51,286 nucleotides of DNA from Faecalibacterium sp. GTDB lineage: Bacteria > Bacillota > Clostridia > Oscillospirales > Ruminococcaceae. A program made the position numbers and the translations under genes. Shown here in pieces: positions 25,055 through 33,310 of the stretch (positions are counted from its first letter, which is position 1; every line of letters starts with the position of its first letter). The stretch covers positions 1-51,286 of the forward strand of contig JAHHRL010000011.1 in the NCBI GenBank assembly GCA_020025825.1, given 5' to 3'. Below the pieces are notes generated by a model. That model was not told where the DNA came from, did no database searches, and worked only from the letters and a program-made list of their open reading frames with translations.

Positions 25055-26914
25055 ATGACATTTGAACAATTACACCTGTCCCATCAACTGCTGTGCGCAG
25101 TGCGTGAGGCGGGCTATACGCAGCCTTCGCCGATTCAGGCAAAGGCAATTCCTGTGGTGCTGTCCGGGCAGGATTTATTAGGCTGTGCCCAGACAGGTAC
25201 CGGCAAAACCGCAGCGTTTGGCTTGCCCATGCTGCAGCAGCTGGCAGAGCGCCCTGCTAAAAAAACGGGGGCCATCCGTGCGTTGATTTTGACCCCTACC
25301 CGAGAACTGGCACTGCAAATCGGAGAGAGCTTTTCCAAGTACGGCAAACACCTGAAGCTGCGCCACGCAGTTATTTTTGGCGGCGTAGGGCAGCAGCCGC
25401 AGATTGATGCCCTAAAGCGTGGGGTGGACATCTTGGTAGCGTGCCCCGGACGTCTGAATGACTTGATTGGTCAGGGCTATGTGGATTTGCAGAACGTAGA
25501 AATTTTTGTACTGGATGAAGCAGACCAGATGCTGGATATGGGCTTTATCCATGACGTAAAAAAAGTTATGCGCAAGCTGCCTGACAAAACCCAGCGGCAG
25601 ACCCTGCTGTTTAGTGCTACCATGCCGAAAGAAATCGAGCAGTTGGCGGCAGAGCTGCTGAACAAGCCTGCCTTTGTTAAAGTAGACCCGGTTTCCAGTA
25701 CGGTCGAGCGCATTGAGCAAACCCTGTATTATGTAGAAAAGGGCAACAAAAAAATGCTGCTGCCTTATCTGATTCAAAATTTGCAGCCTCCGGTAACCAA
25801 TGCACTGGTATTCAGCCGTACGAAGTACGGTGCAGACAAAATTGCAAAGGATTTGACCAAACACGGTATTCCGGCAGCGGCAATTCACGGCAATAAAAGC
25901 CAGAATGCACGCATAACGGCACTGGAAGGCTTTAAGGCGGGCAAGACCCGTGTGCTGGTGGCAACAGATATTGCTGCACGTGGCATTGATATCAATGAAC
26001 TGGCATATGTATTCAATTATGATTTACCGGAAGTAGCGGAAACTTATGTGCATCGCATTGGGCGCACTGCACGTGCAGGCGCAGACGGCTATGCGGTAAG
26101 TTTTTGCTGCCCGGATGAAACGGATTTGCTGAAAGCGATTGAAAAGCTGAATCGCAAAAAGATTCAGGTTGTAAGCGGACACCCTTGGGACGGAGTTCCT
26201 GCTCCGGTAAAAGTGCCTGTAATCGCAGGAAAGTCGGCAAAAGCCGTAAAAGAAAAAGCAAAACATACAAAGCGTGCGGAAAAAACCGTATGCATTGCGG
26301 ATAGAAACGAGGGAGCAATCATGGAGGAAAAAGAATTGCGCAAAGCGCCGCAGGGAGAAACCCTTTCTGCCAGCGCAAAGCGTCGTCGACGTCGCCGCCG
26401 CAGCAAGCCCGGCGCAGCAGGGCAGGCACCCGCTGTACAAAATCAGGAAAAGGCTGCACAGCAGCAGAGTAAGGCAAAGCCCCAGAATAAGCAGCAGGCT
26501 AAACCGGCAGCCCCTGCGCAGCCTAAGTTTGACCCCCACTTTTTGAGTGCCGCAGCTGCCAATCAGGTGCGTGGAAATGCTCAGCCCAAGGCAGAGCGTC
26601 CGGCTAAAAACCAGCCGCAGGCTGCTAAGGCAAAAAATCAGCCCAAAAACCAGCCTCGCCGTGAAAAGGCTGTACAACAAAAGCCTTCTCAGCAGCCTAA
26701 GGCTGCACAGCAGGTAAAGCCTGCAAAGGCAGAGCCGAAAAAGAATGCACCTAAGGCAGAGCGTGCAGCACAGACGAAAAAGAACCGTGGCGAAAATCCG
26801 GGCTTGATGCTGATTTCCCGTCGTCCACCGCAGCAAAAATTTGCAAACTTTGAGGACTATATGGCAGCACGTGGCGGTGCCACCGCCCCTGTAGAGGATT
26901 ACGCAGATGACTAA
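25055..26914 (+). CDS. DEAD-box RNA helicase (RhlE/CshA type)
   Basis: 619 residues. The core (1-370) has the Q-motif (YTQPSPIQAKAIP), AQTGTGKT, PTRELALQI, VLDEADQML, SATMP and HRIGRTAR in order. The last about 230 residues are a low-complexity Lys/Gln/Ala/Pro-rich tail starting with a run of arginines (SAKRRRRRRRSKPG), typical of RNA-binding extensions. ATP-dependent RNA unwinding in ribosome assembly or mRNA turnover. Its end overlaps the methyltransferase start by 8 bases. Confidence 0.94.
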   Translation: MTFEQLHLSHQLLCAVREAGYTQPSPIQAKAIPVVLSGQDLLGCAQTGTGKTAAFGLPMLQQLAERPAKKTGAIRALILTPTRELALQIGESFSKYGKHLKLRHAVIFGGVGQQPQIDALKRGVDILVACPGRLNDLIGQGYVDLQNVEIFVLDEADQMLDMGFIHDVKKVMRKLPDKTQRQTLLFSATMPKEIEQLAAELLNKPAFVKVDPVSSTVERIEQTLYYVEKGNKKMLLPYLIQNLQPPVTNALVFSRTKYGADKIAKDLTKHGIPAAAIHGNKSQNARITALEGFKAGKTRVLVATDIAARGIDINELAYVFNYDLPEVAETYVHRIGRTARAGADGYAVSFCCPDETDLLKAIEKLNRKKIQVVSGHPWDGVPAPVKVPVIAGKSAKAVKEKAKHTKRAEKTVCIADRNEGAIMEEKELRKAPQGETLSASAKRRRRRRRSKPGAAGQAPAVQNQEKAAQQQSKAKPQNKQQAKPAAPAQPKFDPHFLSAAAANQVRGNAQPKAERPAKNQPQAAKAKNQPKNQPRREKAVQQKPSQQPKAAQQVKPAKAEPKKNAPKAERAAQTKKNRGENPGLMLISRRPPQQKFANFEDYMAARGGATAPVEDYADD

Positions 26915-27749
26915 TCAGTGGGCAGGACCGTGGATTTGCCCTATTTGCGGCCAGCCCTTATTGGGTAGTGCGGCACAAGCGCTGCACTGTGAAAAACGGC
27001 ACAGCTTTGACCGTGCAAAAGAGGGCTATTGGCACCTGCTGCCTGTGCAGGGAATGCACTCAAAAACACCGGGCGACAGCAAGGAGATGATTGCTGCACG
27101 CCGTGCATTTTTACAGGCGGGATATTACAATGCCTTTGGCACTGCACTTGCGGAGTTGGCACTTGCACAGGCAAAGCCCAATCAGGAACTGCACATACTG
27201 GATGCAGGCTGCGGAGAGGGCTGGTACGACCGTGCTTTGGCGGATTTAGCGCAGAGCAAGGGCACAGCGTTTGCATTAGCTGGCTTTGATATTGCAAAGC
27301 CGGCGGTACGCTTGGCGGCAAAAGCATTGCCGCAGGCACGGTACGCTGTGGCATCCAGCTTCCATCAGCCGGTGCAATCCGGTTGGGCTGATGTGGTGCT
27401 GAATATCTTTTCGCCAATGGCAAAGGAAGAATTCCTGCGTGTGATGCGCCCCGGTGGGATACTGCTGTATGCAGTGCCCGGCCCACGGCATTTATTTGGG
27501 ATGAAACAGGCGTTGTACGACACGCCTTATGAAAACCCAGAGCAGGAAATTGATTATGCAGGCTTTACCCAGATTGCACGCCGCAGAGTAGAAGATACCA
27601 TTACGGTACCTGCCGAAATGCTGCAAAATTTATTTGCAATGACGCCCTATTACTGGAAAACCCCTGCGGACGGAGCGGCACGGCTGCGGGCATTACCTGC
27701 CTTAACAACCGAGATTTGCTTCGATTTTCTGGTTTTACAAAAAGATTAA
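26907..27749 (+). CDS. RlmA-family 23S rRNA (guanine-N1) methyltransferase
   Basis: 280 residues. An N-terminal zinc finger (C11, C14, C28, H32) and the following HSFDRAKEGYWHLLPVQ are characteristic of RlmA; the SAM motif is ILDAGCGEGWYD (97-108). The KTPGDSKEMIAARRAFL block is also family-specific. Gram-positive members (RlmAII/TlrB type) methylate G748, and E. coli RlmA methylates G745; which applies is not decided. Coupled to the helicase by overlap, suggesting joint rRNA work. Confidence 0.88.
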   Translation: MTNQWAGPWICPICGQPLLGSAAQALHCEKRHSFDRAKEGYWHLLPVQGMHSKTPGDSKEMIAARRAFLQAGYYNAFGTALAELALAQAKPNQELHILDAGCGEGWYDRALADLAQSKGTAFALAGFDIAKPAVRLAAKALPQARYAVASSFHQPVQSGWADVVLNIFSPMAKEEFLRVMRPGGILLYAVPGPRHLFGMKQALYDTPYENPEQEIDYAGFTQIARRRVEDTITVPAEMLQNLFAMTPYYWKTPADGAARLRALPALTTEICFDFLVLQKD

Positions 27750-27786
27750 AAAAGCGCTGTGAGGTACATCCTTCACAGCGCTTTTT
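27749..27786. terminator. bidirectional terminator
   Basis: Arms 27749-27762 and 27773-27786 (core AGCGCTGTGA) with A and T tails, between the rlmA-type gene and the convergent small gene ending at 27791. Confidence 0.8.
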
Positions 27787-27790
27787 CTTG

Positions 27791-28009
27791 TTATAATCCG
27801 GGCCAGGTGTCAGGAGGAACGGGCGGTTCCTCCTGCGGTAGACCAAAGGGCTTATCGGGCGGCACGGCGTCGTCCCCGTCCGTTGTAACCTCAGAGGACG
27901 GGCGATATACAGTACCCAGAGTTGCCGCTAAAAAGGCTGGGTCCTCGTTTTCGCCGGAAAACAAGTCCAGCCAGAAGTCACGGTTAACAGGAGTGTTTTC
28001 GTTGTCCAT
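27791..28009 (-). CDS. small acidic Pro-rich protein, unknown
   Basis: 72 residues starting MDNENTPVNRDFWLDLFSGENEDP and ending in a proline-rich tail (QEEPPVPPDTWPGL). Not recognised; very acidic, no membrane segment. AAAGGCAGG lies about 8 bases before the ATG at 28009; the frame is open to 28063 but lacks a ribosome binding site there. It shares a terminator with the rlmA-type gene and diverges from the LCP-like gene, which supports it being real. Confidence 0.5.
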   Translation of the reverse strand: MDNENTPVNRDFWLDLFSGENEDPAFLAATLGTVYRPSSEVTTDGDDAVPPDKPFGLPQEEPPVPPDTWPGL

Positions 28010-28091
28010 AGAAATACCTGCCTTTCTGTTTGTATTTGCATACAGCATCTCCAGTTGGTCCATGCTTTATGCAAAGCAGGAGGATAGGACG

Positions 28092-29012
28092 ATGAAGATA
28101 AAATTTTGGAAACAGGAAGGCTGGCGTTCGTTTTGGCTGGCTTTTGCACTCACATTGTTGGTGATGACACCGGGGCTGGCGGCCGCATGGGCGGCGGGTG
28201 CACTCCGACAAGAACCTGCTGCACAAAGTAAAAGCGGGATTCCGATTCGACTGCCCGACGAGAGCCATCAGATTACGGTATTGGCTGTTGTTGCAGGGGA
28301 AAAGCCGGCATTTACGCTGGTGCGCTTAGATGCAGTGAACCAACAATTTACAATTAGCGCAATTCCGGCACAAAGCGTGGTGCGTGCCGGTACTGCAAGC
28401 CAGACGCTTGCGGAATGCTATGCTGCGGCAGGGCCTGCCCGTGCAGCACGGCTGTTAGCGCAAACATTAGATATACCGATTGACCGCTATTTGGCAGCGA
28501 CGCCCGAAACGTGGCAGGCTATTTTGGAAGAAGCGGGCCCTGTACGAGTGGGGCTGAACGGTGCGCTAAACGAGCAGCAGCGCAAAGCGGCAGGTCTTGC
28601 AGGAGATGCCGAAAGCTGGACTGTTACCGGAGCACACAACTTTTTGGCAAGTTTGGAGCAAATGCCAACAGATAAGATGCTGCCGCAGTCTATAGCAGCG
28701 GCACGTGCTGCCTTGTGGCAGGGCTGGGCAAGACAAAAGCTGGATGTACTGCCTCGTTTGGTGCCTGCCGGCTTAAAAAAATACAGCGGCAGGCTGCTGA
28801 CGGATTTGACAGCGACGGAAAGCATGGTGCTGGAAAAAACATTGGAGTTTTTGGCAGATAGCCAGCCGCAGCCCACGGGGCAAGTGATGCCCGGCACATG
28901 GAACGAAGCTGCACAGCGGTATGAGTTTAATCAGGAAACGGTAGACTGGCTCCATGCCTGCTTGAGCAGCGAAGCTAAAGGTGCTGCCTCGGATTCAGGC
29001 AAGGAACCATAA
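28092..29012 (+). CDS. LytR-CpsA-Psr-like membrane protein (divergent)
   Basis: 306 residues. One N-terminal membrane helix (SFWLAFALTLLVMTPGLAAAW), then an extracellular domain resembling a reduced LCP fold: ITVLAVVAGEKPAFTLVRLDAVNQQFTISAIP and TLDIPIDRYLAATPETW. The catalytic-type arginine and aspartate pattern of LCP glycopolymer transferases is not clear, so it may have lost that activity. The start follows AGGAGG. The last 82 bases overlap the end of the convergent MocR-type gene. Confidence 0.6.
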   Translation: MKIKFWKQEGWRSFWLAFALTLLVMTPGLAAAWAAGALRQEPAAQSKSGIPIRLPDESHQITVLAVVAGEKPAFTLVRLDAVNQQFTISAIPAQSVVRAGTASQTLAECYAAAGPARAARLLAQTLDIPIDRYLAATPETWQAILEEAGPVRVGLNGALNEQQRKAAGLAGDAESWTVTGAHNFLASLEQMPTDKMLPQSIAAARAALWQGWARQKLDVLPRLVPAGLKKYSGRLLTDLTATESMVLEKTLEFLADSQPQPTGQVMPGTWNEAAQRYEFNQETVDWLHACLSSEAKGAASDSGKEP

Positions 29013-30343
29013 CCGATGATAACGGTGTGGGCGGGGCAGGAGGCGATACTTTGCCGATAGTAGGAGGACAATCCGGTTAAGCAGATGCCCATTTGGGCGG
29101 CGGTTTGCACCATCTCCTGCTCAGAAGGGCCGTTTGGTAAGGTAACAAGCAGGTGCAGGCCGGTGTGCAGACCGTTCAAATGAATACTATCCCGTCCGAA
29201 CGCTGTTTGCAGGGCGCAGACCAGTGCGTCCCGGCGCCGTTTGCAGGTGTTTCTTGTACGAGCCAGATGCCGTGTGAAGTAGCCATCGGCCACAAAACGG
29301 CAAAAGGTTTGTTGTTCAAAGCGGCTGACAGTATTGGCGTAGCTGCCGTAGCGAGCCTTCCAACGGGGCAGCAAACCCTGTGGAAGAACCATATAGGCAA
29401 GGCGGATACTGGGCGCCAAACTGCGGGATACAGTGGATAGATATACCACCGGGCCGGAACTTCCTGCCATGCCCTGCAAACTGGGAAGCGGCCTTTGGTC
29501 AAAGCGAAACTCTGCGTCAAAGTCATCCTCCAACAGGTAGCGGCCCGGTTGCTGTGTTGCCCAAGCAAGCAGTGCGGCACGGCGAGGGGCACTCATCGTA
29601 ACACCGGTGGGAAACTGGTGGCTCGGTGTGATATAACACAGATTTGCACCGCTTTCCATCAGGGCCTGCGGGGAAAGCCCGTATTTATCTACGGGGACCG
29701 AACAACAGGGCAGGCCGCTGTTTTCCAGAATATGACGGGTAGAAGAATAGCCCGGGTCCTCAACAGCGCAGATTCCCGATAGGAGGGGTGCCAGAAGTCC
29801 CAGCAGATACTCCAAGCCTGCACCTACCACGATTTGCTCAGGGGTACACTGAACGCTGCGGTAGCTTGCAAGATACTTTGCAAGCACTCGGCGCAGATTT
29901 TCGTCCCCTTGGGGAGAGCCGTGAGCCAACAGCTGCGGGGCAGAGTATAACAGCTCTTTTTGGATACGTCCCCATGTGCGGAACGGGAAAAGTGCAGTGT
30001 CCACGTTGCCGGTGCGCAGGTCGTACTTCCAAGTAGTTGCGGGCGGTGTGGCGGGTGCGGCGGTTGGCGGGGGCACATTCGATGCAGGAAAGGGCTGCGT
30101 AAAGGGCAGAACAACAAAGCCGCTGCGAGGGCGGCTTTCTACATAGCCTTCGGCAGCCAACATTTGATATGCGGTATCTACAGTGTTTACCGAGATACCA
30201 AGTTCGTGCGCAAGGGTGCGCTTGCCCGGCAGCCGTGTGCCGGCACAAAGTGTTCCGTTGCGGATTTGCCGGGACAGGGCACGGTACAGGCGGTCGTATA
30301 AAGGGCCGTCGGATTGGTCTAACAATACAGAAAATTGCAGCAT
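28931..30343 (-). CDS. MocR/PdxR-type GntR-aminotransferase regulator with K-to-R at PLP site
   Basis: 470 residues. A GntR winged helix at 1-78 (GPLYDRLYRALSRQIRNGTL, GISVNTVDTAYQMLAAEGYVES) is fused to a fold-type-I aminotransferase-like domain. EDDFDAEFRFDQRP (272-285) is the usual cofactor-side motif. The Schiff-base lysine of S-K-(S/T)-L-x-P is Arg307 here (STVSRSLAPS), so PLP cannot be bound covalently. It diverges from the ECF S-component gene at 30491, which it probably controls. Its 3' end overlaps the LCP-like gene by 82 bases. Confidence 0.88.
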   Translation of the reverse strand: MLQFSVLLDQSDGPLYDRLYRALSRQIRNGTLCAGTRLPGKRTLAHELGISVNTVDTAYQMLAAEGYVESRPRSGFVVLPFTQPFPASNVPPPTAAPATPPATTWKYDLRTGNVDTALFPFRTWGRIQKELLYSAPQLLAHGSPQGDENLRRVLAKYLASYRSVQCTPEQIVVGAGLEYLLGLLAPLLSGICAVEDPGYSSTRHILENSGLPCCSVPVDKYGLSPQALMESGANLCYITPSHQFPTGVTMSAPRRAALLAWATQQPGRYLLEDDFDAEFRFDQRPLPSLQGMAGSSGPVVYLSTVSRSLAPSIRLAYMVLPQGLLPRWKARYGSYANTVSRFEQQTFCRFVADGYFTRHLARTRNTCKRRRDALVCALQTAFGRDSIHLNGLHTGLHLLVTLPNGPSEQEMVQTAAQMGICLTGLSSYYRQSIASCPAHTVIIGYGSLPESEAAPLASLLKQAWSQSTVS

Positions 30344-30360
30344 AAGTACCTCTATTTTTA

Positions 30361-30441
30361 ACTGGCACCATAAAAAAGAAATATACTGGGTATTTTAATG
30401 GTATCAGAAATGCATATACTGGAAGTATCCCTTTTAACTGG
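30361..30441. promoter_or_regulatory. repeated ATATACTGG/TTTTAACTGG sites between mocR-type and ECF genes
   Basis: ATATACTGG occurs at 30381-30389 and 30414-30422 (33 bp apart); TTTTAACTGG occurs ending at 30365 and at 30441. All share ACTGG in the same orientation. Long-spaced direct repeats are the usual operator type of MocR/GabR regulators. The second copy overlaps a -10-like TATACT (30415-30420) for the ECF gene. Confidence 0.45.
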
Positions 30442-30490
30442 GCAAATGTCAAGGCAGAAAGGGAAACATAGAGAAAAAGAGGGCGTGTGT

Positions 30491-31153
30491 ATGACACCGA
30501 CACAAATGTGGCTGATTTTTGGGGCAGTTGTAGCAGTTATTTTTTTGCTTGCTTTGGCTTGCCACAAAAAGTTTACTGTAAAAGAAATTGCGATTATTGG
30601 CTTGATGGCAGCATTAAGTTTTATTGCATACCAGTTTTTCCGTATTCCGAATATTTTAGGTACGGGCGCATCGTTCCATTTGGGAAACACCTTTACGGCA
30701 CTGACAGCTTTGCTGCTGGACGGCGTTTCCGGTGGATTGGCAGGCGCTATTGGATTGTCTATTGCGGATATTGCAGCAGGCGATCCCGGCTATGCCATTA
30801 CCACATTTATTTTGAAGTTTATTATCGGTTTGGTGTGCGGAACTGTTGCACATCGTGTGCTGCATCTGCATAATCAGGACAAAACCCAGATGTCCAAACT
30901 GCGTTATGTTGTTTTGGTTTCGGCAGCGGCATTTTCCGGCTTGCTGGTAAATGTGTTTACGGACCCGTTCTTGGGATATTTCCGTAATCGCTATATTTTT
31001 GGTATGCCGGCAGACATTACCACGGTTTTTGCGAAGGTTACGTCCGGAGTAACACTGGTAAACAGCATTTTGTCCTGTGTGTGCTGTGTAGTCTTGTATT
31101 TGGCTATTTATCCTGCTTTGCGCAAGGCACATTTGCTGGAAAATAAAAAATAA
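30491..31153 (+). CDS. ECF transporter S component (vitamin uptake, possibly B6)
   Basis: 220 residues, about six membrane helices. FTVKEIAIIGLMAALSFIAYQFFRIP and the following SFHLGNTFTALTALLLDGVSGGLAGAIGLSIADI match the substrate-binding S subunits of energy-coupling-factor transporters (PF12822-like). The energising AAT module must be encoded elsewhere. Divergent pairing with a PdxR-like regulator suggests a vitamin B6 compound as substrate, by analogy with predicted PdxU systems; this is inference. The start at 30491 follows AAAGAGGG. Confidence 0.75.
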   Translation: MTPTQMWLIFGAVVAVIFLLALACHKKFTVKEIAIIGLMAALSFIAYQFFRIPNILGTGASFHLGNTFTALTALLLDGVSGGLAGAIGLSIADIAAGDPGYAITTFILKFIIGLVCGTVAHRVLHLHNQDKTQMSKLRYVVLVSAAAFSGLLVNVFTDPFLGYFRNRYIFGMPADITTVFAKVTSGVTLVNSILSCVCCVVLYLAIYPALRKAHLLENKK

Positions 31154-31165
31154 TGCGATACAAAA

Positions 31166-31197
31166 GGCCCATTGCGTTCAGCAATGGGTCTTTTTTT
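31166..31197 (+). terminator. terminator after the ECF gene
   Basis: Arms GGCCCATTGC (31166-31175) and GCAATGGGTC (31181-31190) with loop GTTCA, followed by seven Ts. Confidence 0.8.
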
Positions 31198-31323
31198 ATG
31201 GTAACTTTGCGTATGTAGGTAAAAAACAACTTCTTTACTGGAATTTTAGTGTGAAATGGTGTACAATATTAAAATGCGTAATTTGGAGAATTGCAATCAA
31301 TCACTTGATGTAAGGGGTACAGT

Positions 31324-32901
31324 ATGACGCAACAGAGTAATCAACAATGGAAAGATTGGGTAAATAAGGCCCGAGAGTTTTTGCAAAAACCTTATGGCAT
31401 TGCTGTAGTTGTTGCAGTAGTGTTTGCCATTTGTGTGGCACTAGGTCAGCAGATGTCCAATGCCGTTTTTGGGCACAAGGACGAAGCTGACGACACCATG
31501 GAAGAAATATCCAGCGCCGTGGAGGATGATACCGATTATCAGGGCGGCGGCGAAATCGACGCAGAAAAATTTCAGGGAACTGTTTTGGAGAAAACGGAAG
31601 ACGCAGGCGAACAGTATATTAAGGATACATTGTTTGTTGGTGATTCCAATACTGTGCGGTACATGAGCTACGGATTTGCCTCGCTGGATCACGCAATCGG
31701 CGTAATCAGTATGTCTGCTACACAGGTTACCAGTCTGCCGTGTGTTAAATTCAAGTCTAATAAAGATTTGGTTACCATTAACAAGGCAATACCCATTATG
31801 CAGCCCAAGCGTGTGGTATTTAGCTTTGGTACCAATGATTTGACCGGCGGCGTAAAAAGCTATATTTCAAGCTACGAAAAAGCGATTAAAAAGTGCTACG
31901 ATGCGTATCCGTACTTTGACGTATTAGTTTCGGCAATTCCGCCTGTGGATCAGTATCGCAATTATCCTGCTATTACCATGCAGAACATTGATAAGTTTAA
32001 TGCTGCATTGGTGGATATGTGCGAGAAAAAAGGCTGGAAGTTCTTAAATACCAGTGAGGTATTGAAGGATAAGAATACCGGCTTTGCCAAAAAAGATTAC
32101 ACGGTATACGATGGCTTGCACCTGTCTAAAGAGGGTGTAACAGTAGTGTTTGATTACATTCGCACCCATGCGTACGAAACAAAAGACAGACGCCCCACTC
32201 CGCTGAAGAAAGTGCCTGAGCGTGGAGAAACTCCGCCGGATTTGATTAGCCATGACCCGCTGAAGCCGGACGGCCCGCACCCCACAGCGACAGCTACAGC
32301 AACGGCTGCACCGGAAACCATTACAGTGCACTTTACCAGCAGCGAAGGCGGTAAAATAAACGGCGAGCTGGAGCAGAATGTTGCAATTGCCGGCACCTGT
32401 GCAGTGGTAGAAGCTGTGCCGGAAAAGGGCTATGTGTTCAAGAGCTGGAGCTGTACAAATGGCCGAATTGAGGACACGAAAAACCCGAAACTGCACTTTA
32501 CAGTTCCGGGCAATGCAACAGAGGACATTACCATAAAAGCGACCTTTGAAAAGGTAGAGGCTAAGCCGACCCCAACAGCAACACCTCAGCCGGAAAAGCC
32601 CGCCGAACAGGTGAAACCGGTTGAACCGGAAACGCCTACACAAACAGCGAAACCTGTTGAAACAGAAAAACCTGCCGAACCAGAAAAGCCCATTAAACCA
32701 GAAAAGCCATCTGAGCCGGAGAAAACTGCCGAACCAGAAAAGCCATCTGAGCCGGAAACAGTGCCTCCCGCACCGGAAAAAACGCCGGAAACAGTACCTC
32801 CCGCACCGGAACCTCCGGCACCGGAAGTATCGAATCCGCCCGCTGTAGAGCCGGATGCACCTACCGATTCGGGCACTGCCGAAACAACTCCGGCAGAATA
32901 A
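31324..32901 (+). CDS. SGNH/GDSL hydrolase with InlB-type repeat and PEP-rich tail
   Basis: 525 residues. A membrane helix at about 25-42 anchors an extracellular protein. The SGNH hydrolase domain has block I TLFVGDSNTV (Ser108), the GTND block and the C-terminal DGLHLSKEG supplying the catalytic Asp and His. Residues about 337-412 look like a divergent InlB B-repeat (VHFTSSEGG, GYVFKSWSC, ITIKATFEK). The last about 100 residues are repeats of Pro-Glu-Lys type (EKPSEPEKTAEPEKPSEPE), probably a wall-spanning stalk although at the C-terminus. Likely an esterase acting on surface glycans. Confidence 0.85.
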   Translation: MTQQSNQQWKDWVNKAREFLQKPYGIAVVVAVVFAICVALGQQMSNAVFGHKDEADDTMEEISSAVEDDTDYQGGGEIDAEKFQGTVLEKTEDAGEQYIKDTLFVGDSNTVRYMSYGFASLDHAIGVISMSATQVTSLPCVKFKSNKDLVTINKAIPIMQPKRVVFSFGTNDLTGGVKSYISSYEKAIKKCYDAYPYFDVLVSAIPPVDQYRNYPAITMQNIDKFNAALVDMCEKKGWKFLNTSEVLKDKNTGFAKKDYTVYDGLHLSKEGVTVVFDYIRTHAYETKDRRPTPLKKVPERGETPPDLISHDPLKPDGPHPTATATATAAPETITVHFTSSEGGKINGELEQNVAIAGTCAVVEAVPEKGYVFKSWSCTNGRIEDTKNPKLHFTVPGNATEDITIKATFEKVEAKPTPTATPQPEKPAEQVKPVEPETPTQTAKPVETEKPAEPEKPIKPEKPSEPEKTAEPEKPSEPETVPPAPEKTPETVPPAPEPPAPEVSNPPAVEPDAPTDSGTAETTPAE

Positions 32902-32926
32902 ATTTCGATTGAATGCAGTTTATATC

Positions 32927-32955
32927 TTGACAAGAGCAAAACTTGGTGATACAAT
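32927..32955 (+). promoter_or_regulatory. promoter of the T-box/brnQ transcript
   Basis: TTGACA (32927-32932), a 17-base spacer and TACAAT (32950-32955), a near-consensus sigma-A promoter. Confidence 0.8.
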
Positions 32956-32962
32956 TCAGCCA

Positions 32963-33250
32963 ACAATTTCATATAAAAGCAATGACGAAGACGGATTTAG
33001 TTGTGTGTTTTCCAGAGAGTCAGGCATTGGTGTGAGCCTGATAAATAGCGACTAGAATATCCCATCACTTCCGAGCCGAAAGCCTCAAAGCTGCTGCGAG
33101 TAAGGCTTTCCGTGCATGCTACGTTAGTGCATAGGGCTTGTTGGAGCCTGAAAGTGGTATGGCAATGCCATACAATTTGAGTGGTACCGCGGGTAATTTG
33201 TTTTACAAACGACTCGTCTCAAAGTAATTTGAGGCGAGTCGTTTTTTTTA
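32963..33250 (+). ncRNA. T-box riboswitch (probably isoleucine) with terminator
   Basis: The leader between the promoter and brnQ contains the T-box core TGGTACCGCG at 33182-33191 and, downstream, a terminator with arms 33209-33223 and 33228-33242 plus a T-run. Stem I features are visible (AGAGAGTCAGG, TTGGTG). On its 3' side the sequence GAATATCCC offers ATC at 33059-33061 as specifier, which fits isoleucine and the downstream branched-chain amino-acid carrier. Uncharged tRNA would stabilise the antiterminator. The specifier assignment is by eye. Confidence 0.88.
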
Positions 33251-33310
33251 TTGTTTTTATATCAGAAATTGGGGGACGAGAACCGTTGGTCAATAGAAGG
33301 GAGAACCATC

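Noticed and set aside
32570..32890. Pro-Glu-Lys repeats in the SGNH hydrolase gene as a DNA repeat or CRISPR
   Set aside because: The repeats are imperfect and in frame; they encode a low-complexity protein stalk.
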